A stretch of 64,000 nt of DNA from Mesorhizobium temperatum (GCF_002284575.1 NZ_NPKJ01000068.1:124001-188000); one strand, 5' to 3'; counted from the first letter of the stretch, positions 37,907-46,575 are shown. The notes: generated from the letters alone by a model not told the origin. Translations and numbers: made by a program.

Positions 37907-39075
37907 TATTTACGCCCTCCGCGCCGGTTGGAAACGCCCGGTGTCTTCGGCTTTACCGGAGCCTTCGTGGCCGGCTCTGCCGCGGAGGATTTCGCGGCAG
38001 AAGGTTTCGCCGTCGGTCTGGCTTTGGCCGGCGAGGCTGCCTTGCTTGCTGCGGCGCTCGACCTTGCATCGACCTGCCCGGCCTTCGAGGCGCCCTTCGA
38101 CACCGTGACGCGTTCGCCCTCGCTGTGGCCGACCGTATCGGTCACAGGTCCGGCGAGATACGAAGATGACGTGCCCGGGCCGTGCGCCGCATCCGGGCCC
38201 GTATCCAGTTGCTCGATGACGTCTTCGTCACCGACCTCGGTCAGCACCGTCTCGACGTCCTCGTCTTCGACCCCGAGATAGGCGGCAATGACACGCGGGT
38301 CGGTGCGTACCGCCTGCGGACTGCCGTCCGAGATCTTGCGCCCGTATTCGAGCACCACGACATGGTCGGAAATCTGCATGACCACCGCCATGTCGTGCTC
38401 GATCAGCAGGATCGAGGTGCCGGTGTTGTCCTTGATGTCCATCAGCAGCGCGTTGAGCGCCATTGATTCCTTCGGATTGAGCCCCGCGGCCGGTTCGTCG
38501 AGGCAGAGCAGTTCCGGACCCGTGCACATCGCCCGCGCGATCTCCAGGCGCCGTTGCGCGCCGTAGGGCAGGTCGCCGGCCGGATCGTCGGCGCGGTCGA
38601 CGAGATTGGCTTTCTCCAGCCAGTGCCTGGCCAGGTCGATCGACTCGGCCGACGCTGTCCGGTAGCCGCTGTAACCGAACAGGCCGAGGATAGTGTAGCC
38701 GGATGCCTTCATCAGCTTGTTGTGCTGCGCCACCAGCAGGTTCTCCAGCAGCGTCATGCCCGAGAACAGACGAATGTTCTGGAAGGTACGCGCCACCTTG
38801 GCACGCGCCGGAATCTCATGATTCGGCAGGCGCTCGAGCAGATAGCTCGAGCCGTCGCGCCGATTGAGCGTGAGCATGCCCTCCGACGGTTTGTAGAAGC
38901 CGGTGATGCAGTTGAACACGGTGGTCTTGCCGGCGCCGTTCGGGCCGATCAATGCGGTGATCTCGCCACGCTTGGCCTGGAATGACAGGTCGCCAATGGC
39001 GACCAGGCCACCGAACTTCATCGAAAGATGTTCGACCTCGAGGATGGCGTTGTTCATGGATGGGCTCGCATTCAT
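37906..39075 (-). CDS. livG: Branched-chain amino acid ABC transporter ATPase LivG with an unusual basic C-terminal tail
   Basis: The first 285 or so residues are a normal LivG ATPase with Walker A GPNGAGKTT, Q-loop RTFQNIRLF, signature LPYGAQRRLE and Walker B LLCLDEPAAGLNP. The protein should end near IAAYLGVEDEDVE. Instead it continues for another 100 or so residues: first an acidic linker (EVGDEDVIEQLDTGPD), then a Ser/Ala/Lys/Pro-rich basic tail with repeated KAAS/KPSAAKSS-type units and a C-terminal RRGGRK. The tail resembles histone-H1-type or AlgP-like disordered tails. It is read in the same frame up to the livF start. Its role is unknown. Confidence 0.95.
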   Translation of the reverse strand: MNASPSMNNAILEVEHLSMKFGGLVAIGDLSFQAKRGEITALIGPNGAGKTTVFNCITGFYKPSEGMLTLNRRDGSSYLLERLPNHEIPARAKVARTFQNIRLFSGMTLLENLLVAQHNKLMKASGYTILGLFGYSGYRTASAESIDLARHWLEKANLVDRADDPAGDLPYGAQRRLEIARAMCTGPELLCLDEPAAGLNPKESMALNALLMDIKDNTGTSILLIEHDMAVVMQISDHVVVLEYGRKISDGSPQAVRTDPRVIAAYLGVEDEDVETVLTEVGDEDVIEQLDTGPDAAHGPGTSSSYLAGPVTDTVGHSEGERVTVSKGASKAGQVDARSSAAASKAASPAKARPTAKPSAAKSSAAEPATKAPVKPKTPGVSNRRGGRK

Positions 39076-40670
39076 CAGCCGTGTCCCTCCTTGGTGAAGG
39101 ACCCTGACACGGCTCTGCGTATCTTGAGGAAGGCGGTCGGCTCACGACTGCCGACGAAGCCGCGCGGCTTCCAAACCATGACGATGACCATGGCGATGCC
39201 GAACAGCAGCATGCGGTAGAGTTCCGGCGTGAAATCTGGACCGAAGACCTGCTTCAGGAAATCGAGTTCGCGCAGCGCCTCGGTGCCGCCGATCATCACC
39301 ATGGCGGCGACGGCAATGCCGACCAGCGAGCCCATGCCGCCGAGCACGACGATGGCGAGGATGATCGCCGATTCCAGGAAGATGAAGGATTCGGGGCTGA
39401 CGAAGCCTTGCCTTGCGGCGAAGAACGAGCCGGCGAAGCCGCCGAACATGGCGCCGGTGGCAAAGGCGGTGAGCTTGGTGGTGGTGGTGTTGATGCCGAG
39501 CGAGCGGCAGGCGATCTCGTCTTCACGCAGCGCTTCCCAGGCGCGGCCGACCGGCATGCGCCTGAGCCTTATGGTGACAAAGGCCGTCAGCAGGCAGAGC
39601 CCAAGGATCAGGTAGTAGAGGAAGATCTTATAGTAGGCGCCAGATTGGGCGATGCCGAGAACCTTCGAGATGTAGTTCGGATCCGAGACGTTGAACGATA
39701 TCAGGCCGAAGAAAGAGACCTTCGGGATACCGGAAATGCCGGCCGAGCCGTTGGTCACTTCGCGCCAGTTGATGATCACCAGCCTTATGATCTCGCCGAA
39801 GGCGAGCGTCACGATCGCCAGATAGTCGCCGCGCAAGCGCAGCACCGGAAAGCCGAGCATGACGCCCCAGAACGCGGCCATGGCGCCGGCAGCAGGCAGC
39901 AGGATCCAGAACGACAGGCCGAAATGGGTACCGAGCAGTGCATAGGCATAGGCGCCGACGGCGTAGAAGGCGACATAGCCGAGGTCAAGCAAACCGGCGA
40001 GGCCGACGACGATATTCAGTCCCCAGGCCAGCATCACATAGATCAGGATTTGGATGCCGAAATTGTCGACCCATTTCAGCGAGCCCTGGAAGCCGCCCAC
40101 CATCGATCCCGTATAGAGGGCAAGCACCAGCACGACGACGATCGGATAGAGCGCCAGCGCGGTTATGCCTAGGCCCGAGAAATGCGCAAGAATGAAGGCC
40201 CGGAAATAATAGATCACCCAGGCCAGTGCATAGATGATCGCCAGCGCCCGCACGAACCGCGCATAACCGGCAAGAGCCGGCCCCAGCAAACCATCGAGGG
40301 AGCCGGCCAGAAGAACCAGCACGGCCACTATGGCGATGGCCGCGATGAAATACGGCAACCGGAAGAACCGCGTCGCGACGCTGGCTGGCAACAGGCCGGT
40401 GGCGACATCGGCGATCTTCTGTTTGGCCAGGAAGGGCTGGCCATAGGCGACGTAAAGGAAGCGGCCGACCATCGTGGCGATCATCAGCACGGCGAGCAGG
40501 CCCCAGCGCTGCACCAGGATCAGTTCGTTGGAGATGTTCTGATCGGTCTTCAGCCCGATGAACAGCACGAACAGGCCGAGCACGATGGCCCCGGCATAAA
40601 GCGCCTCGCGGATAGCGCGCTGGATAGGGTTGGCGACGATGTCGCGCTCTGGAGATACGGTAACTGCCAT
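39075..40670 (-). CDS. livM: Branched-chain amino acid ABC transporter permease LivM
   Basis: The 531-residue permease has about eleven hydrophobic segments. Its C-terminal half carries the LivM family cytoplasmic loop (RRMPVGRAWEALREDEIACRSLGIN). It forms the membrane channel with LivH. The start lies 4 bases after the livH stop, and its stop overlaps the livG ATG, so the three are coupled. The N-terminus has about 150 extra residues with several helices, as is usual for long rhizobial LivM. Confidence 0.95.
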   Translation of the reverse strand: MAVTVSPERDIVANPIQRAIREALYAGAIVLGLFVLFIGLKTDQNISNELILVQRWGLLAVLMIATMVGRFLYVAYGQPFLAKQKIADVATGLLPASVATRFFRLPYFIAAIAIVAVLVLLAGSLDGLLGPALAGYARFVRALAIIYALAWVIYYFRAFILAHFSGLGITALALYPIVVVLVLALYTGSMVGGFQGSLKWVDNFGIQILIYVMLAWGLNIVVGLAGLLDLGYVAFYAVGAYAYALLGTHFGLSFWILLPAAGAMAAFWGVMLGFPVLRLRGDYLAIVTLAFGEIIRLVIINWREVTNGSAGISGIPKVSFFGLISFNVSDPNYISKVLGIAQSGAYYKIFLYYLILGLCLLTAFVTIRLRRMPVGRAWEALREDEIACRSLGINTTTTKLTAFATGAMFGGFAGSFFAARQGFVSPESFIFLESAIILAIVVLGGMGSLVGIAVAAMVMIGGTEALRELDFLKQVFGPDFTPELYRMLLFGIAMVIVMVWKPRGFVGSREPTAFLKIRRAVSGSFTKEGHG

Positions 40671-40674
40671 GATC

Positions 40675-41577
40675 TCAGACCTTTTCGACTTCTGGCCGGC
40701 CCAGAATGCCGGAAGGCAGGAAGATCAGCACGATCGCCAGGATCGAGAAGGCGGCGACGTCCTTGTAGTCGATCGAGAAATAGGCCGACCACATGCTCTC
40801 GATGAAGCCGATCATCAGCCCGCCGAGCACGGCGCCTGGCAGCGAACCGATGCCGCCGAGCACGGCCGCGGTAAAGGCCTTCACGCCGGGCGTGAAGCCA
40901 TCTGAAAACACCACCACGCCGTAATACATCAGGAACAGCGTGCCGGCGACGGCGGCAAGCGCCGCGCCCATGATGAAGGTGATCGAGATCGTGCGGTCGA
41001 CATCGACGCCGAGCAGTGCCGCCATCTTTTGGTCCTGCTCGCAGGCGCGCTGCGCCCGGCCAAGCGAGGTCTTGTTGACCAGATACCAGAACAGCGCCAG
41101 CAGGACTATGGTGACCAGGACGATGATGATCTGCTTCAGCGACACGCTGATGCCGTCGATCGTGTAGACCTTGGACACCATCGGCGGCACCGGCTTGTTG
41201 CGCGGCCCTTGCGTCACCTGGACGAAATTGGAAAGCACGATCGACATGCCGATCGCGGTGATCAGCGGCGCCAGCCGGAACGAGCCGCGCAGCGGCCGGT
41301 AGGCCACTTTCTCGATCGTCCAGTTGTAGAGGCTGGTCAACAGCATCGCGACGATCATCATGATCAGCAGCGCGATGACGATCGGCACCGAATAGAACAT
41401 CGCGCCGAGGATGAGGAAAACGATGAGGGCGGCGAAGGCGCCGACCATGAAGATGTCGCCATGGGCGAAATTGATCATGCCGATGATGCCGTACACCATC
41501 GTGTAGCCGATCGCGATCAGCCCATAGATCGATCCCAGCGTCAGCCCATTGATAAGCTGCTGGACAAAGTACTGCAT
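40675..41577 (-). CDS. livH: Branched-chain amino acid ABC transporter permease LivH
   Basis: The 300-residue permease has eight hydrophobic segments and the family motifs GLTLGSIYGLIAIGYTMVYG at the N-terminus and SLGRAQRACEQDQKMAALLGVDVDRTI in the cytoplasmic loop. First gene of the liv cluster. The 338-base region upstream to the hydroxyproline epimerase gene presumably holds the liv promoter. Confidence 0.95.
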   Translation of the reverse strand: MQYFVQQLINGLTLGSIYGLIAIGYTMVYGIIGMINFAHGDIFMVGAFAALIVFLILGAMFYSVPIVIALLIMMIVAMLLTSLYNWTIEKVAYRPLRGSFRLAPLITAIGMSIVLSNFVQVTQGPRNKPVPPMVSKVYTIDGISVSLKQIIIVLVTIVLLALFWYLVNKTSLGRAQRACEQDQKMAALLGVDVDRTISITFIMGAALAAVAGTLFLMYYGVVVFSDGFTPGVKAFTAAVLGGIGSLPGAVLGGLMIGFIESMWSAYFSIDYKDVAAFSILAIVLIFLPSGILGRPEVEKV

Positions 41578-41915
41578 GCTGTCGTGGCTCCCCTGGAATG
41601 TCGCCCATGCAGACGCATTCCTTTTCGTATTTGCCCTAGTCGTAAAGTTTCGAGCCCGGATTGCAACGTGATTTTTCGATCAGAACGCGTGTTTTCGCCG
41701 CACGCTGCCCGATCGCCCGTTTTTTTCATATCCGGCCTCTGGACTATCGCGGACCCTACCATTGGCATAACGCAATGTCATTGACGATTCAGCCGTATCA
41801 TGCACCCCGTTTCGAAGAAATCGCCGTCAAAATAAGTTGATGAGAGGGATCGTTGCGCTGTCGACGGCAATCGATTTTTGCGCTCCTTTCGTTTCCCCTG
41901 GGTCAGGATCCCTCT
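41578..41915. promoter_or_regulatory. Leader/promoter region of the liv operon
   Basis: This 338-base gap holds no supportable gene. It lies between the epimerase stop (41916, minus) and the livH start (41577, minus). It contains AT-rich segments (CGTTTTTTTCATATCC near 41717; ATTGGCATAACGC near 41761) that could be promoter elements. No palindrome or leader peptide of an attenuator was recognised. Confidence 0.4.
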
Positions 41916-42917
41916 CTATTCGACGACGAATCCGTGCGCGAACGGATCGCGGTCGTCGATGAAGATGGTGTTCAATCCGGTCATGCGCGCCCAGCCGCCG
42001 ATCGATGGGATGATCGCCGGCTTGCCCGCGACGGTGACTTCCTTCTCGACCCTGCCCTTGAACAGCGAGCCGATGATCGATTCATGGACGAAATCGTCGC
42101 CGGTCCTGAGCTTGCCCTTGGCATGAAGCTGCGCCATCCGGGCCGAGGTGCCGGTGCCGCACGGTGAGCGGTCGATCGCCTTGTCGCCGTAGAAAACGGC
42201 ATTGCGCGCATCCGCTTTGGGGTCGGTTGGCGCACCGGTCCACAGCATATGCGACAGCCGGTCGATGCCGGGATTCTCGGGATGCACGAAGGCGTACTTC
42301 TCGTTGAGCCGCTGCCGCACCACCGGGCTCCAGGCGATGAGGTCGCCGGCGGAATGGTCGGCCATGTCGCGATAGTTCTTCTGCGGCTCGACGATGGCGT
42401 AGAAATTGCCGCCATAGGCGACGTCGACGCTGATCTCGCCGAGCTGCGGACATTCGACAGTCAGACCCTCGGCATAGAGGAAGGACGGCACGTTGGTGAT
42501 GCGCACCTCTTCGACATATTCGCCGACCTGTTTGTACTCGGCGGTGACCAGGCCGGCCGGCGTGTCCAGCCTGAGCAAACCCGGCGTCTTCGGCTTGACC
42601 AGCCCGTGCTCGATGGCCATCGTCACCGTGCCGATGGTGCCATGGCCGCACATCGGCAGGCAGCCCGAGGTTTCGATGAACAGGATGGCGATGTCGCAGT
42701 CGGGCCTTGTCGGCGGATAGAGGATCGAGCCGGACATCACGTCATGGCCGCGCGGCTCGAACATCAGCCCGGTGCGGATCCAGTCGTATTCGGCCAGGAA
42801 ATGCGCGCGCCGCTCCATCATCGTCGCGCCGTTGAGCAGCGGTCCGCCGCCGGCGACAAGCCGCACCGGATTGCCGCAAGTGTGGCCGTCGATGCAGAAG
42901 AAGGAGTGGCGCGCCAT
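41916..42917 (-). CDS. 4-hydroxyproline epimerase (proline racemase family)
   Basis: This 333-residue enzyme converts trans-4-hydroxy-L-proline to cis-4-hydroxy-D-proline by a two-base mechanism. Both catalytic cysteines are present, Cys90 in MCGHG and Cys253 in SPCGTGTSA, which separates it from trans-3-hydroxyproline dehydratases (Thr in the second position). The substrate-binding DGHTCGNPVR is at residues 10-19. It lies 12 bases after the oxidoreductase gene, so it is the third gene of the catabolic operon. Proline racemase activity is the alternative, but the neighbours favour hydroxyproline. Confidence 0.93.
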   Translation of the reverse strand: MARHSFFCIDGHTCGNPVRLVAGGGPLLNGATMMERRAHFLAEYDWIRTGLMFEPRGHDVMSGSILYPPTRPDCDIAILFIETSGCLPMCGHGTIGTVTMAIEHGLVKPKTPGLLRLDTPAGLVTAEYKQVGEYVEEVRITNVPSFLYAEGLTVECPQLGEISVDVAYGGNFYAIVEPQKNYRDMADHSAGDLIAWSPVVRQRLNEKYAFVHPENPGIDRLSHMLWTGAPTDPKADARNAVFYGDKAIDRSPCGTGTSARMAQLHAKGKLRTGDDFVHESIIGSLFKGRVEKEVTVAGKPAIIPSIGGWARMTGLNTIFIDDRDPFAHGFVVE

Positions 42918-42929
42918 TTCTAGATCCCG

Positions 42930-44312
42930 TCAGAAGCGGTTCGGAGAAAACGGAGACAGATCAAACACCGGATTTTGGCCGAGAATGAGATCGCGGACCA
43001 GGCGTCCGGTGGCAGCCGCCTGGGTCAGGCCGAGATGGCCGTGGCCGAAGGCATAGACTATCGTGCCGGCCTCCCTGGCGCCACCGATCACCGGCAGCGA
43101 ATCCGGCAGTGACGGCCGGAATCCCATCCACTCGCGGCCGCCGGCCGGGTCAAGCCCCGGCAGGAATTTTTGTGCCTTGTCGAGCAGCGCTTTCGAGCGG
43201 GCGTAGTTGGGCGGCAGCTCGATGCCGCCGAGTTCGACCGCGCCGCCGACGCGCACAGCGGTTTCAAGCGGGGTGATGACGAAGCCGTGGCCGGAGAAGA
43301 TCAGTTGCCGCTTCAAGTCGAAGGCGGTCTTCGGCAGCGTCGTGTTGTAGCCGCGCTCGGTTTCGAGCGGAATGCGGTCGCCGATCTGTTTCGCCAGAAG
43401 ATGCGACCACGCGCCGGCGGCGATGACGAGGCATTTTGCTTGCCGCACCGTGCCGTTGGCCAGCGTCAATGTCGCGCCATCCTGCCCTGCTCCGACATGG
43501 TCGATCCGAGCCTTTTCGAAACGCGCGCTGTTCTTCTCGGCATAGGCCCAGATCGCCTTGCCCAATAATTTCGGATCCGTAACAGTCTTCCATCCCGGCA
43601 CGAAGGTGCCCTTGATGAAACGCGGCGACAGGCCCGGCTGCAAGGCGGCGAGAGCATCGCCCTCGACATGGCTGAAGCCGATGTCGAAGCGCTGCCTTGC
43701 CGCCCAGCCGGGCAGTGACGCCTTGAACTCGGCCTCGCTCTCGTAAAGTTCGAGCGAGCCGTCCTCGCGCAGCATGTTTCCGGTGCCCGAGCGCGCCATC
43801 AGCCCGGCCCATTCGGCCTCGGCGAGCCGCATCATCCCGGCCTGCGCCACGAGGCTGGCCTCGTAGCGGTCGCTTCGTCCGGCCCGCCAGAAGCGGATAA
43901 GCCATGGCAGCAGCTTCGGCAGGTAGGCGGGCGGGATGCTGAGCGGGCCGAGCGGGTCGGCAAGCCATTTCGGCAGATGCCTGATCATGCCCTTGTGGGC
44001 CAAAGGCAGCACATCGGAAAAGGCCAGGGCGGCGGCATTGCCGGAACTCGTCTCCTCACAAATCCCCGTCCGATCGAAGATCGTGACGTTTCGCCCCGCC
44101 TCGGCCAGATAGGCGGCGACGCAGATGCCGATGATGCCGCCGCCGATAATGGCGATGTCTTCACCTTCTCCCCGTTCACGGGGAGAAGGTGCCGGCAGGG
44201 CGGATGAGGGGCGGCGCCCCGCCTTTGCCGACTTGGAAATTCCCTGCATGTGGGCGCTGCCCCTCATCTGGCTGCCGCCATCATCTTCCCGTAAACGGGT
44301 AGAAAAGAGCAT
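42930..44312 (-). CDS. FAD-dependent D-hydroxyproline oxidoreductase (DadA-like) with repeat-derived N-terminus
   Basis: The main body is a DadA/glycine-oxidase-type flavoprotein: FAD-binding IAIIGGGIIGICVAAYLAEAG and a C-terminal GHGHLGLTQAAATGRLVRDLI. It would oxidise cis-4-hydroxy-D-proline to 1-pyrroline-4-hydroxy-2-carboxylate. The Rossmann motif starts only at residue 51 or so. All upstream in-frame codons lie in a palindromic repeat element (44165-44304), which is read through without a stop. There is no alternative in-frame start after the element. Hence the start must be in or before it: ATG 44312 (3 bases after the preceding stop and just after GAGG), 44267 or 44249. Confidence 0.9.
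   Translation of the reverse strand: MLFSTRLREDDGGSQMRGSAHMQGISKSAKAGRRPSSALPAPSPRERGEGEDIAIIGGGIIGICVAAYLAEAGRNVTIFDRTGICEETSSGNAAALAFSDVLPLAHKGMIRHLPKWLADPLGPLSIPPAYLPKLLPWLIRFWRAGRSDRYEASLVAQAGMMRLAEAEWAGLMARSGTGNMLREDGSLELYESEAEFKASLPGWAARQRFDIGFSHVEGDALAALQPGLSPRFIKGTFVPGWKTVTDPKLLGKAIWAYAEKNSARFEKARIDHVGAGQDGATLTLANGTVRQAKCLVIAAGAWSHLLAKQIGDRIPLETERGYNTTLPKTAFDLKRQLIFSGHGFVITPLETAVRVGGAVELGGIELPPNYARSKALLDKAQKFLPGLDPAGGREWMGFRPSLPDSLPVIGGAREAGTIVYAFGHGHLGLTQAAATGRLVRDLILGQNPVFDLSPFSPNRF
44165..44304. repeat. Palindromic (MITE/RIME-like) element inside a coding 5' end
   Basis: Inverted ends of about 50 bases: CTTCTCCCCGTTCACGGGGA... at the left and ...TCCCGTAAACGGGTAGAA at the right, joined through CGGATGAGGGGC and GCCCCTCATCTG arms to a core of about 35 bases. 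The arrangement matches the element at 60907-61092 in its CTTCTCCC and GATGAGGGG words. Here it lies within the open frame of the D-hydroxyproline oxidoreductase and is free of stop codons in that frame. Confidence 0.9.
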
Positions 44313-44315
44313 GCC

Positions 44316-45209
44316 TCAAAACGTCGGCAGTGCCGGCCGCACCGCCAGTGCATCCCTGACGACCTTTTCGACCATCTTGCGGCGCTCGCCCGACAGCGGC
44401 TGGCGCGGCATGCGCACGCGGTCGTTGGTGTTGATCGCCAGGACTTCCGCGAGCTTGATGTTCTGCACCAGATAGGTCGACACGTCGAGGTCGAGCAGCG
44501 GCCGGAACCAGCGGTAGATTTTCAGCGCCTCCTCGCGGCGGCCCTGCTTCATCAATTGGTAGATCGCGACCGTCTCGCGCGGAAACGCGGTGACCAGCCC
44601 CGCCACCCAGCCGATGGCGCCGACCGACAGCGCCTCGAACGCCAGATTGTCGACGCCGGTGAACAGGTCGTAGCGATCACCGAAGCGGTTGATGATTTCG
44701 GTCGAGCGGCGGATGTCGTCGGAGGATTCCTTGATGGCGAAAAAGCGTTTGTCCTTCGCCAGTTCCTCCATCTGGTCGACGGTGACGTCGACGCGGTAGG
44801 CAAGCCGGTTGGAATAGATCATCACCGGCAGGTCGCCGGCCTCGGCGACGGCACGCAATGCGGCGACCGTCTCCGCCGCATTGGTGTGGTAGATCGGGCT
44901 CGGCACCACCATCAGCCCGTTGGCGCCCTCCTTGGCGGCGCGGCGCGCGATCGCCGCCGCCTCGCGGGTGCCGGCTTCGTTGACCGTCAGCAGAACCGGC
45001 TTATTGCCGGCGATCTTCTGCGCGGTCTTCAGCACGTCGATCTTCTCGTCATGCGAGAGCATCGGCCCCTCGCCGAGCGAGCCGCAGACGATGATGCCGT
45101 CGCAGCCGGCCTCCATCTGCAGCGCAAAGCAGCGCTCCATCTCGGCGTGGTCGAGGCGGTCGTCCTCGGTGAATTTCGTTGTGACGGCGGGGAAAACTCC
45201 GGTCCACAT
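44316..45209 (-). CDS. DHDPS-family 1-pyrroline-4-hydroxy-2-carboxylate deaminase
   Basis: The 297-residue TIM-barrel protein is of the DapA/NAL family. The Schiff-base Lys160 in FFAIKESSDDIR and the catalytic Tyr132 (VMIYSNR) are present. In the hydroxyproline cluster its role is to deaminate and dehydrate 1-pyrroline-4-hydroxy-2-carboxylate to alpha-ketoglutarate semialdehyde. The ATG at 45209 starts MWTGVFPAVTTKF, the family start. Longer in-frame starts would run through the GntR operator. It is the first gene of the operon with the oxidoreductase and epimerase, and it is divergent from the GntR gene. Confidence 0.9.
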   Translation of the reverse strand: MWTGVFPAVTTKFTEDDRLDHAEMERCFALQMEAGCDGIIVCGSLGEGPMLSHDEKIDVLKTAQKIAGNKPVLLTVNEAGTREAAAIARRAAKEGANGLMVVPSPIYHTNAAETVAALRAVAEAGDLPVMIYSNRLAYRVDVTVDQMEELAKDKRFFAIKESSDDIRRSTEIINRFGDRYDLFTGVDNLAFEALSVGAIGWVAGLVTAFPRETVAIYQLMKQGRREEALKIYRWFRPLLDLDVSTYLVQNIKLAEVLAINTNDRVRMPRQPLSGERRKMVEKVVRDALAVRPALPTF

Positions 45210-45223
45210 GGTGGTCGCTCCAT

Positions 45224-45301
45224 CTGATATATCAGTCGTATATTTAGTAAGAAACGGACTGTCAACACGGATTTCGCTATGATATATCAAAAATATATCA
45301 G
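45224..45301. promoter_or_regulatory. GntR operator region between hydroxyproline operon and its regulator
   Basis: Two perfect palindromes, CTGATATATCAG (45224-45235) and TGATATATCA (45280-45289), plus a half-site AATATATCAG (45292-45301), sit in the divergent promoter region. The first lies just upstream of the deaminase start and the last two just before the GntR start. They are excellent candidates for binding by the adjacent GntR protein. Confidence 0.8.
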
Positions 45302-45311
45302 GAGCTCGCCT

Positions 45312-45971
45312 TTGATATTCAATGAAACAAGCCCGGCATTCGAGCCAGTGGCGGCGAAAGCCTACCGCCTGCTCGAGCACATGATCGTGACGCTCGAACT
45401 GGCGCCTTCAAGCTTCATCACCGAGGGCGCGCTGATCGACAGGCTGGGGCTCGGCCGCACGCCGGTGCGCGAGGCGATCCAGCGGCTGGCGTGGGAGGGA
45501 CTGCTGGATGTCCGGCCGCGTGCCGGCATCGCCATTGCCCCGCTGCATCCCGGCGACTGGTTGCGCGTTCTCGATGCACGGCGTGGCGTCGAGGTGGTTC
45601 TTGCCCGCTCGGCCGCCCGCTTCGTCACCCGTGAGGCCGCCGATCTGTTTCACGACGCGGCACTGGCCATGCAGAAGGCGGTGATTTCAGGCAATGTGCT
45701 GGCCTTCATTCAGGCCGACAAGGCGCTCGACGAGGCGCTGGCGCTGGCGGCCGACAACCCCTTCGCCGCGCGGCTGGCAGCCCCCTTGCAGACCCACAGC
45801 CGCCGCTTCTGGTTCCGCTACAAGGCCGAAACCGGACTGGCGGAATCGGCAGAGCACCACGTCGCGCTGATCCGCTCGATCCTCGCCGGCGACGAAGACG
45901 CCGCCGCCAAAGATGCCAAGCGCCTGATGGCGCTGCTGCGCGGCCATGCCGAGGCGGCTGCGACGCGCTAG
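45312..45971 (+). CDS. GntR/FadR (FCD)-family regulator of the hydroxyproline operon
   Basis: This protein of about 219 residues has an N-terminal winged helix (AKAYRLLEHMIVTLELAPSSFITEGALIDRLGLGRTPVREAIQRLAWEGLLDVRPRAG) and a C-terminal helical FCD domain. The start is taken as TTG at 45312, because AGGAG lies eight bases upstream, rather than an ATG at 45279 which would be inside the operator. It is divergent from the deaminase gene and the operator palindromes lie between. Repression relieved by hydroxyproline or a catabolite is inferred. Confidence 0.87.
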   Translation: MIFNETSPAFEPVAAKAYRLLEHMIVTLELAPSSFITEGALIDRLGLGRTPVREAIQRLAWEGLLDVRPRAGIAIAPLHPGDWLRVLDARRGVEVVLARSAARFVTREAADLFHDAALAMQKAVISGNVLAFIQADKALDEALALAADNPFAARLAAPLQTHSRRFWFRYKAETGLAESAEHHVALIRSILAGDEDAAAKDAKRLMALLRGHAEAAATR

Positions 45972-46052
45972 GAGATCGGCATCATCCTTCGGCCGGCTCT
46001 TTGAGTTCCGTCCATCCGGCGGCGGCCAGGCGCTGAGCATCGTTCAATTCGG

Positions 46053-46367
46053 TCATGCGTCCTGGTCGGGCGGGATCACCACGTTTTCCCAATGTTCGCC
46101 GGCCGCGACGATGCAGCTTCTGCCGGCGACGTCGGTGACGATGATCGTCCAGCTTCCGCTGTCGGCGACATAGACTTCCATAATCGCCATCTGACCGATC
46201 AGCCCGAAAGCAAACTGTCTTTCCTGGAACTGCTCGCTCAGGTGGGCGACGAGATCGCCATGTTCAACGCAGTATTGATATTGGGCGCTTGCGGCGTTCG
46301 TACCCACCGCCAATGCCCCAGCAAGAATCAGGGTTTTCAAACCAACCAACAGCGATTTGCGCGCCAT
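46053..46367 (-). CDS. Small exported two-cysteine protein, paralogue 1
   Basis: The 104-residue protein has a signal peptide (LLVGLKTLILAGALAVGTNAASA) and a short mature part with two cysteines (YQYCVEH and GRSCIVAAG) that may form a disulfide. The mature part contains LSEQFQERQFAFGLIGQMAIMEVY and SGSWTIIVTDVAGRSC. It is clearly related to the protein at 46655-46951, with the same cysteine spacing and strand order. Function unknown; periplasmic or secreted. Confidence 0.8.
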   Translation of the reverse strand: MARKSLLVGLKTLILAGALAVGTNAASAQYQYCVEHGDLVAHLSEQFQERQFAFGLIGQMAIMEVYVADSGSWTIIVTDVAGRSCIVAAGEHWENVVIPPDQDA

Positions 46368-46553
46368 AGGGCACTTCCTTTGCTATCACGTCCGACAAAG
46401 GGAGAGCCCTCATTTTGCCGGAACGATCCAGGCCGGTCCCGACGTCATCACCATCGCGTCGTTCCTTTCTGTGTTCCGGTCTGTCATCAGCGGGGACGAT
46501 TCTTAATGTTCCCACTATGTTCCAATATGGTGTCGGCAAGGAAAAAGCGCAAG

Positions 46554-46575
46554 CAGGCGCCCGCTGGGGCGCCTG
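46554..46575 (-). terminator. Probable terminator after exported paralogue 2
   Basis: CAGGCGCC and GGCGCCTG form an 8-bp stem around CGCTGG. On the minus strand it is followed by GCTTGCGCTTTTTCC, with a T-run at some distance. It lies about 80 bases after the stop of the gene at 46655. Confidence 0.55.

Noticed and set aside
44312..44312. Alternative GTG start immediately before the FAD-binding motif of the oxidoreductase
   Set aside because: The GTG in GGTGAAGACATCG is out of frame with the Rossmann motif, so it cannot start this protein.
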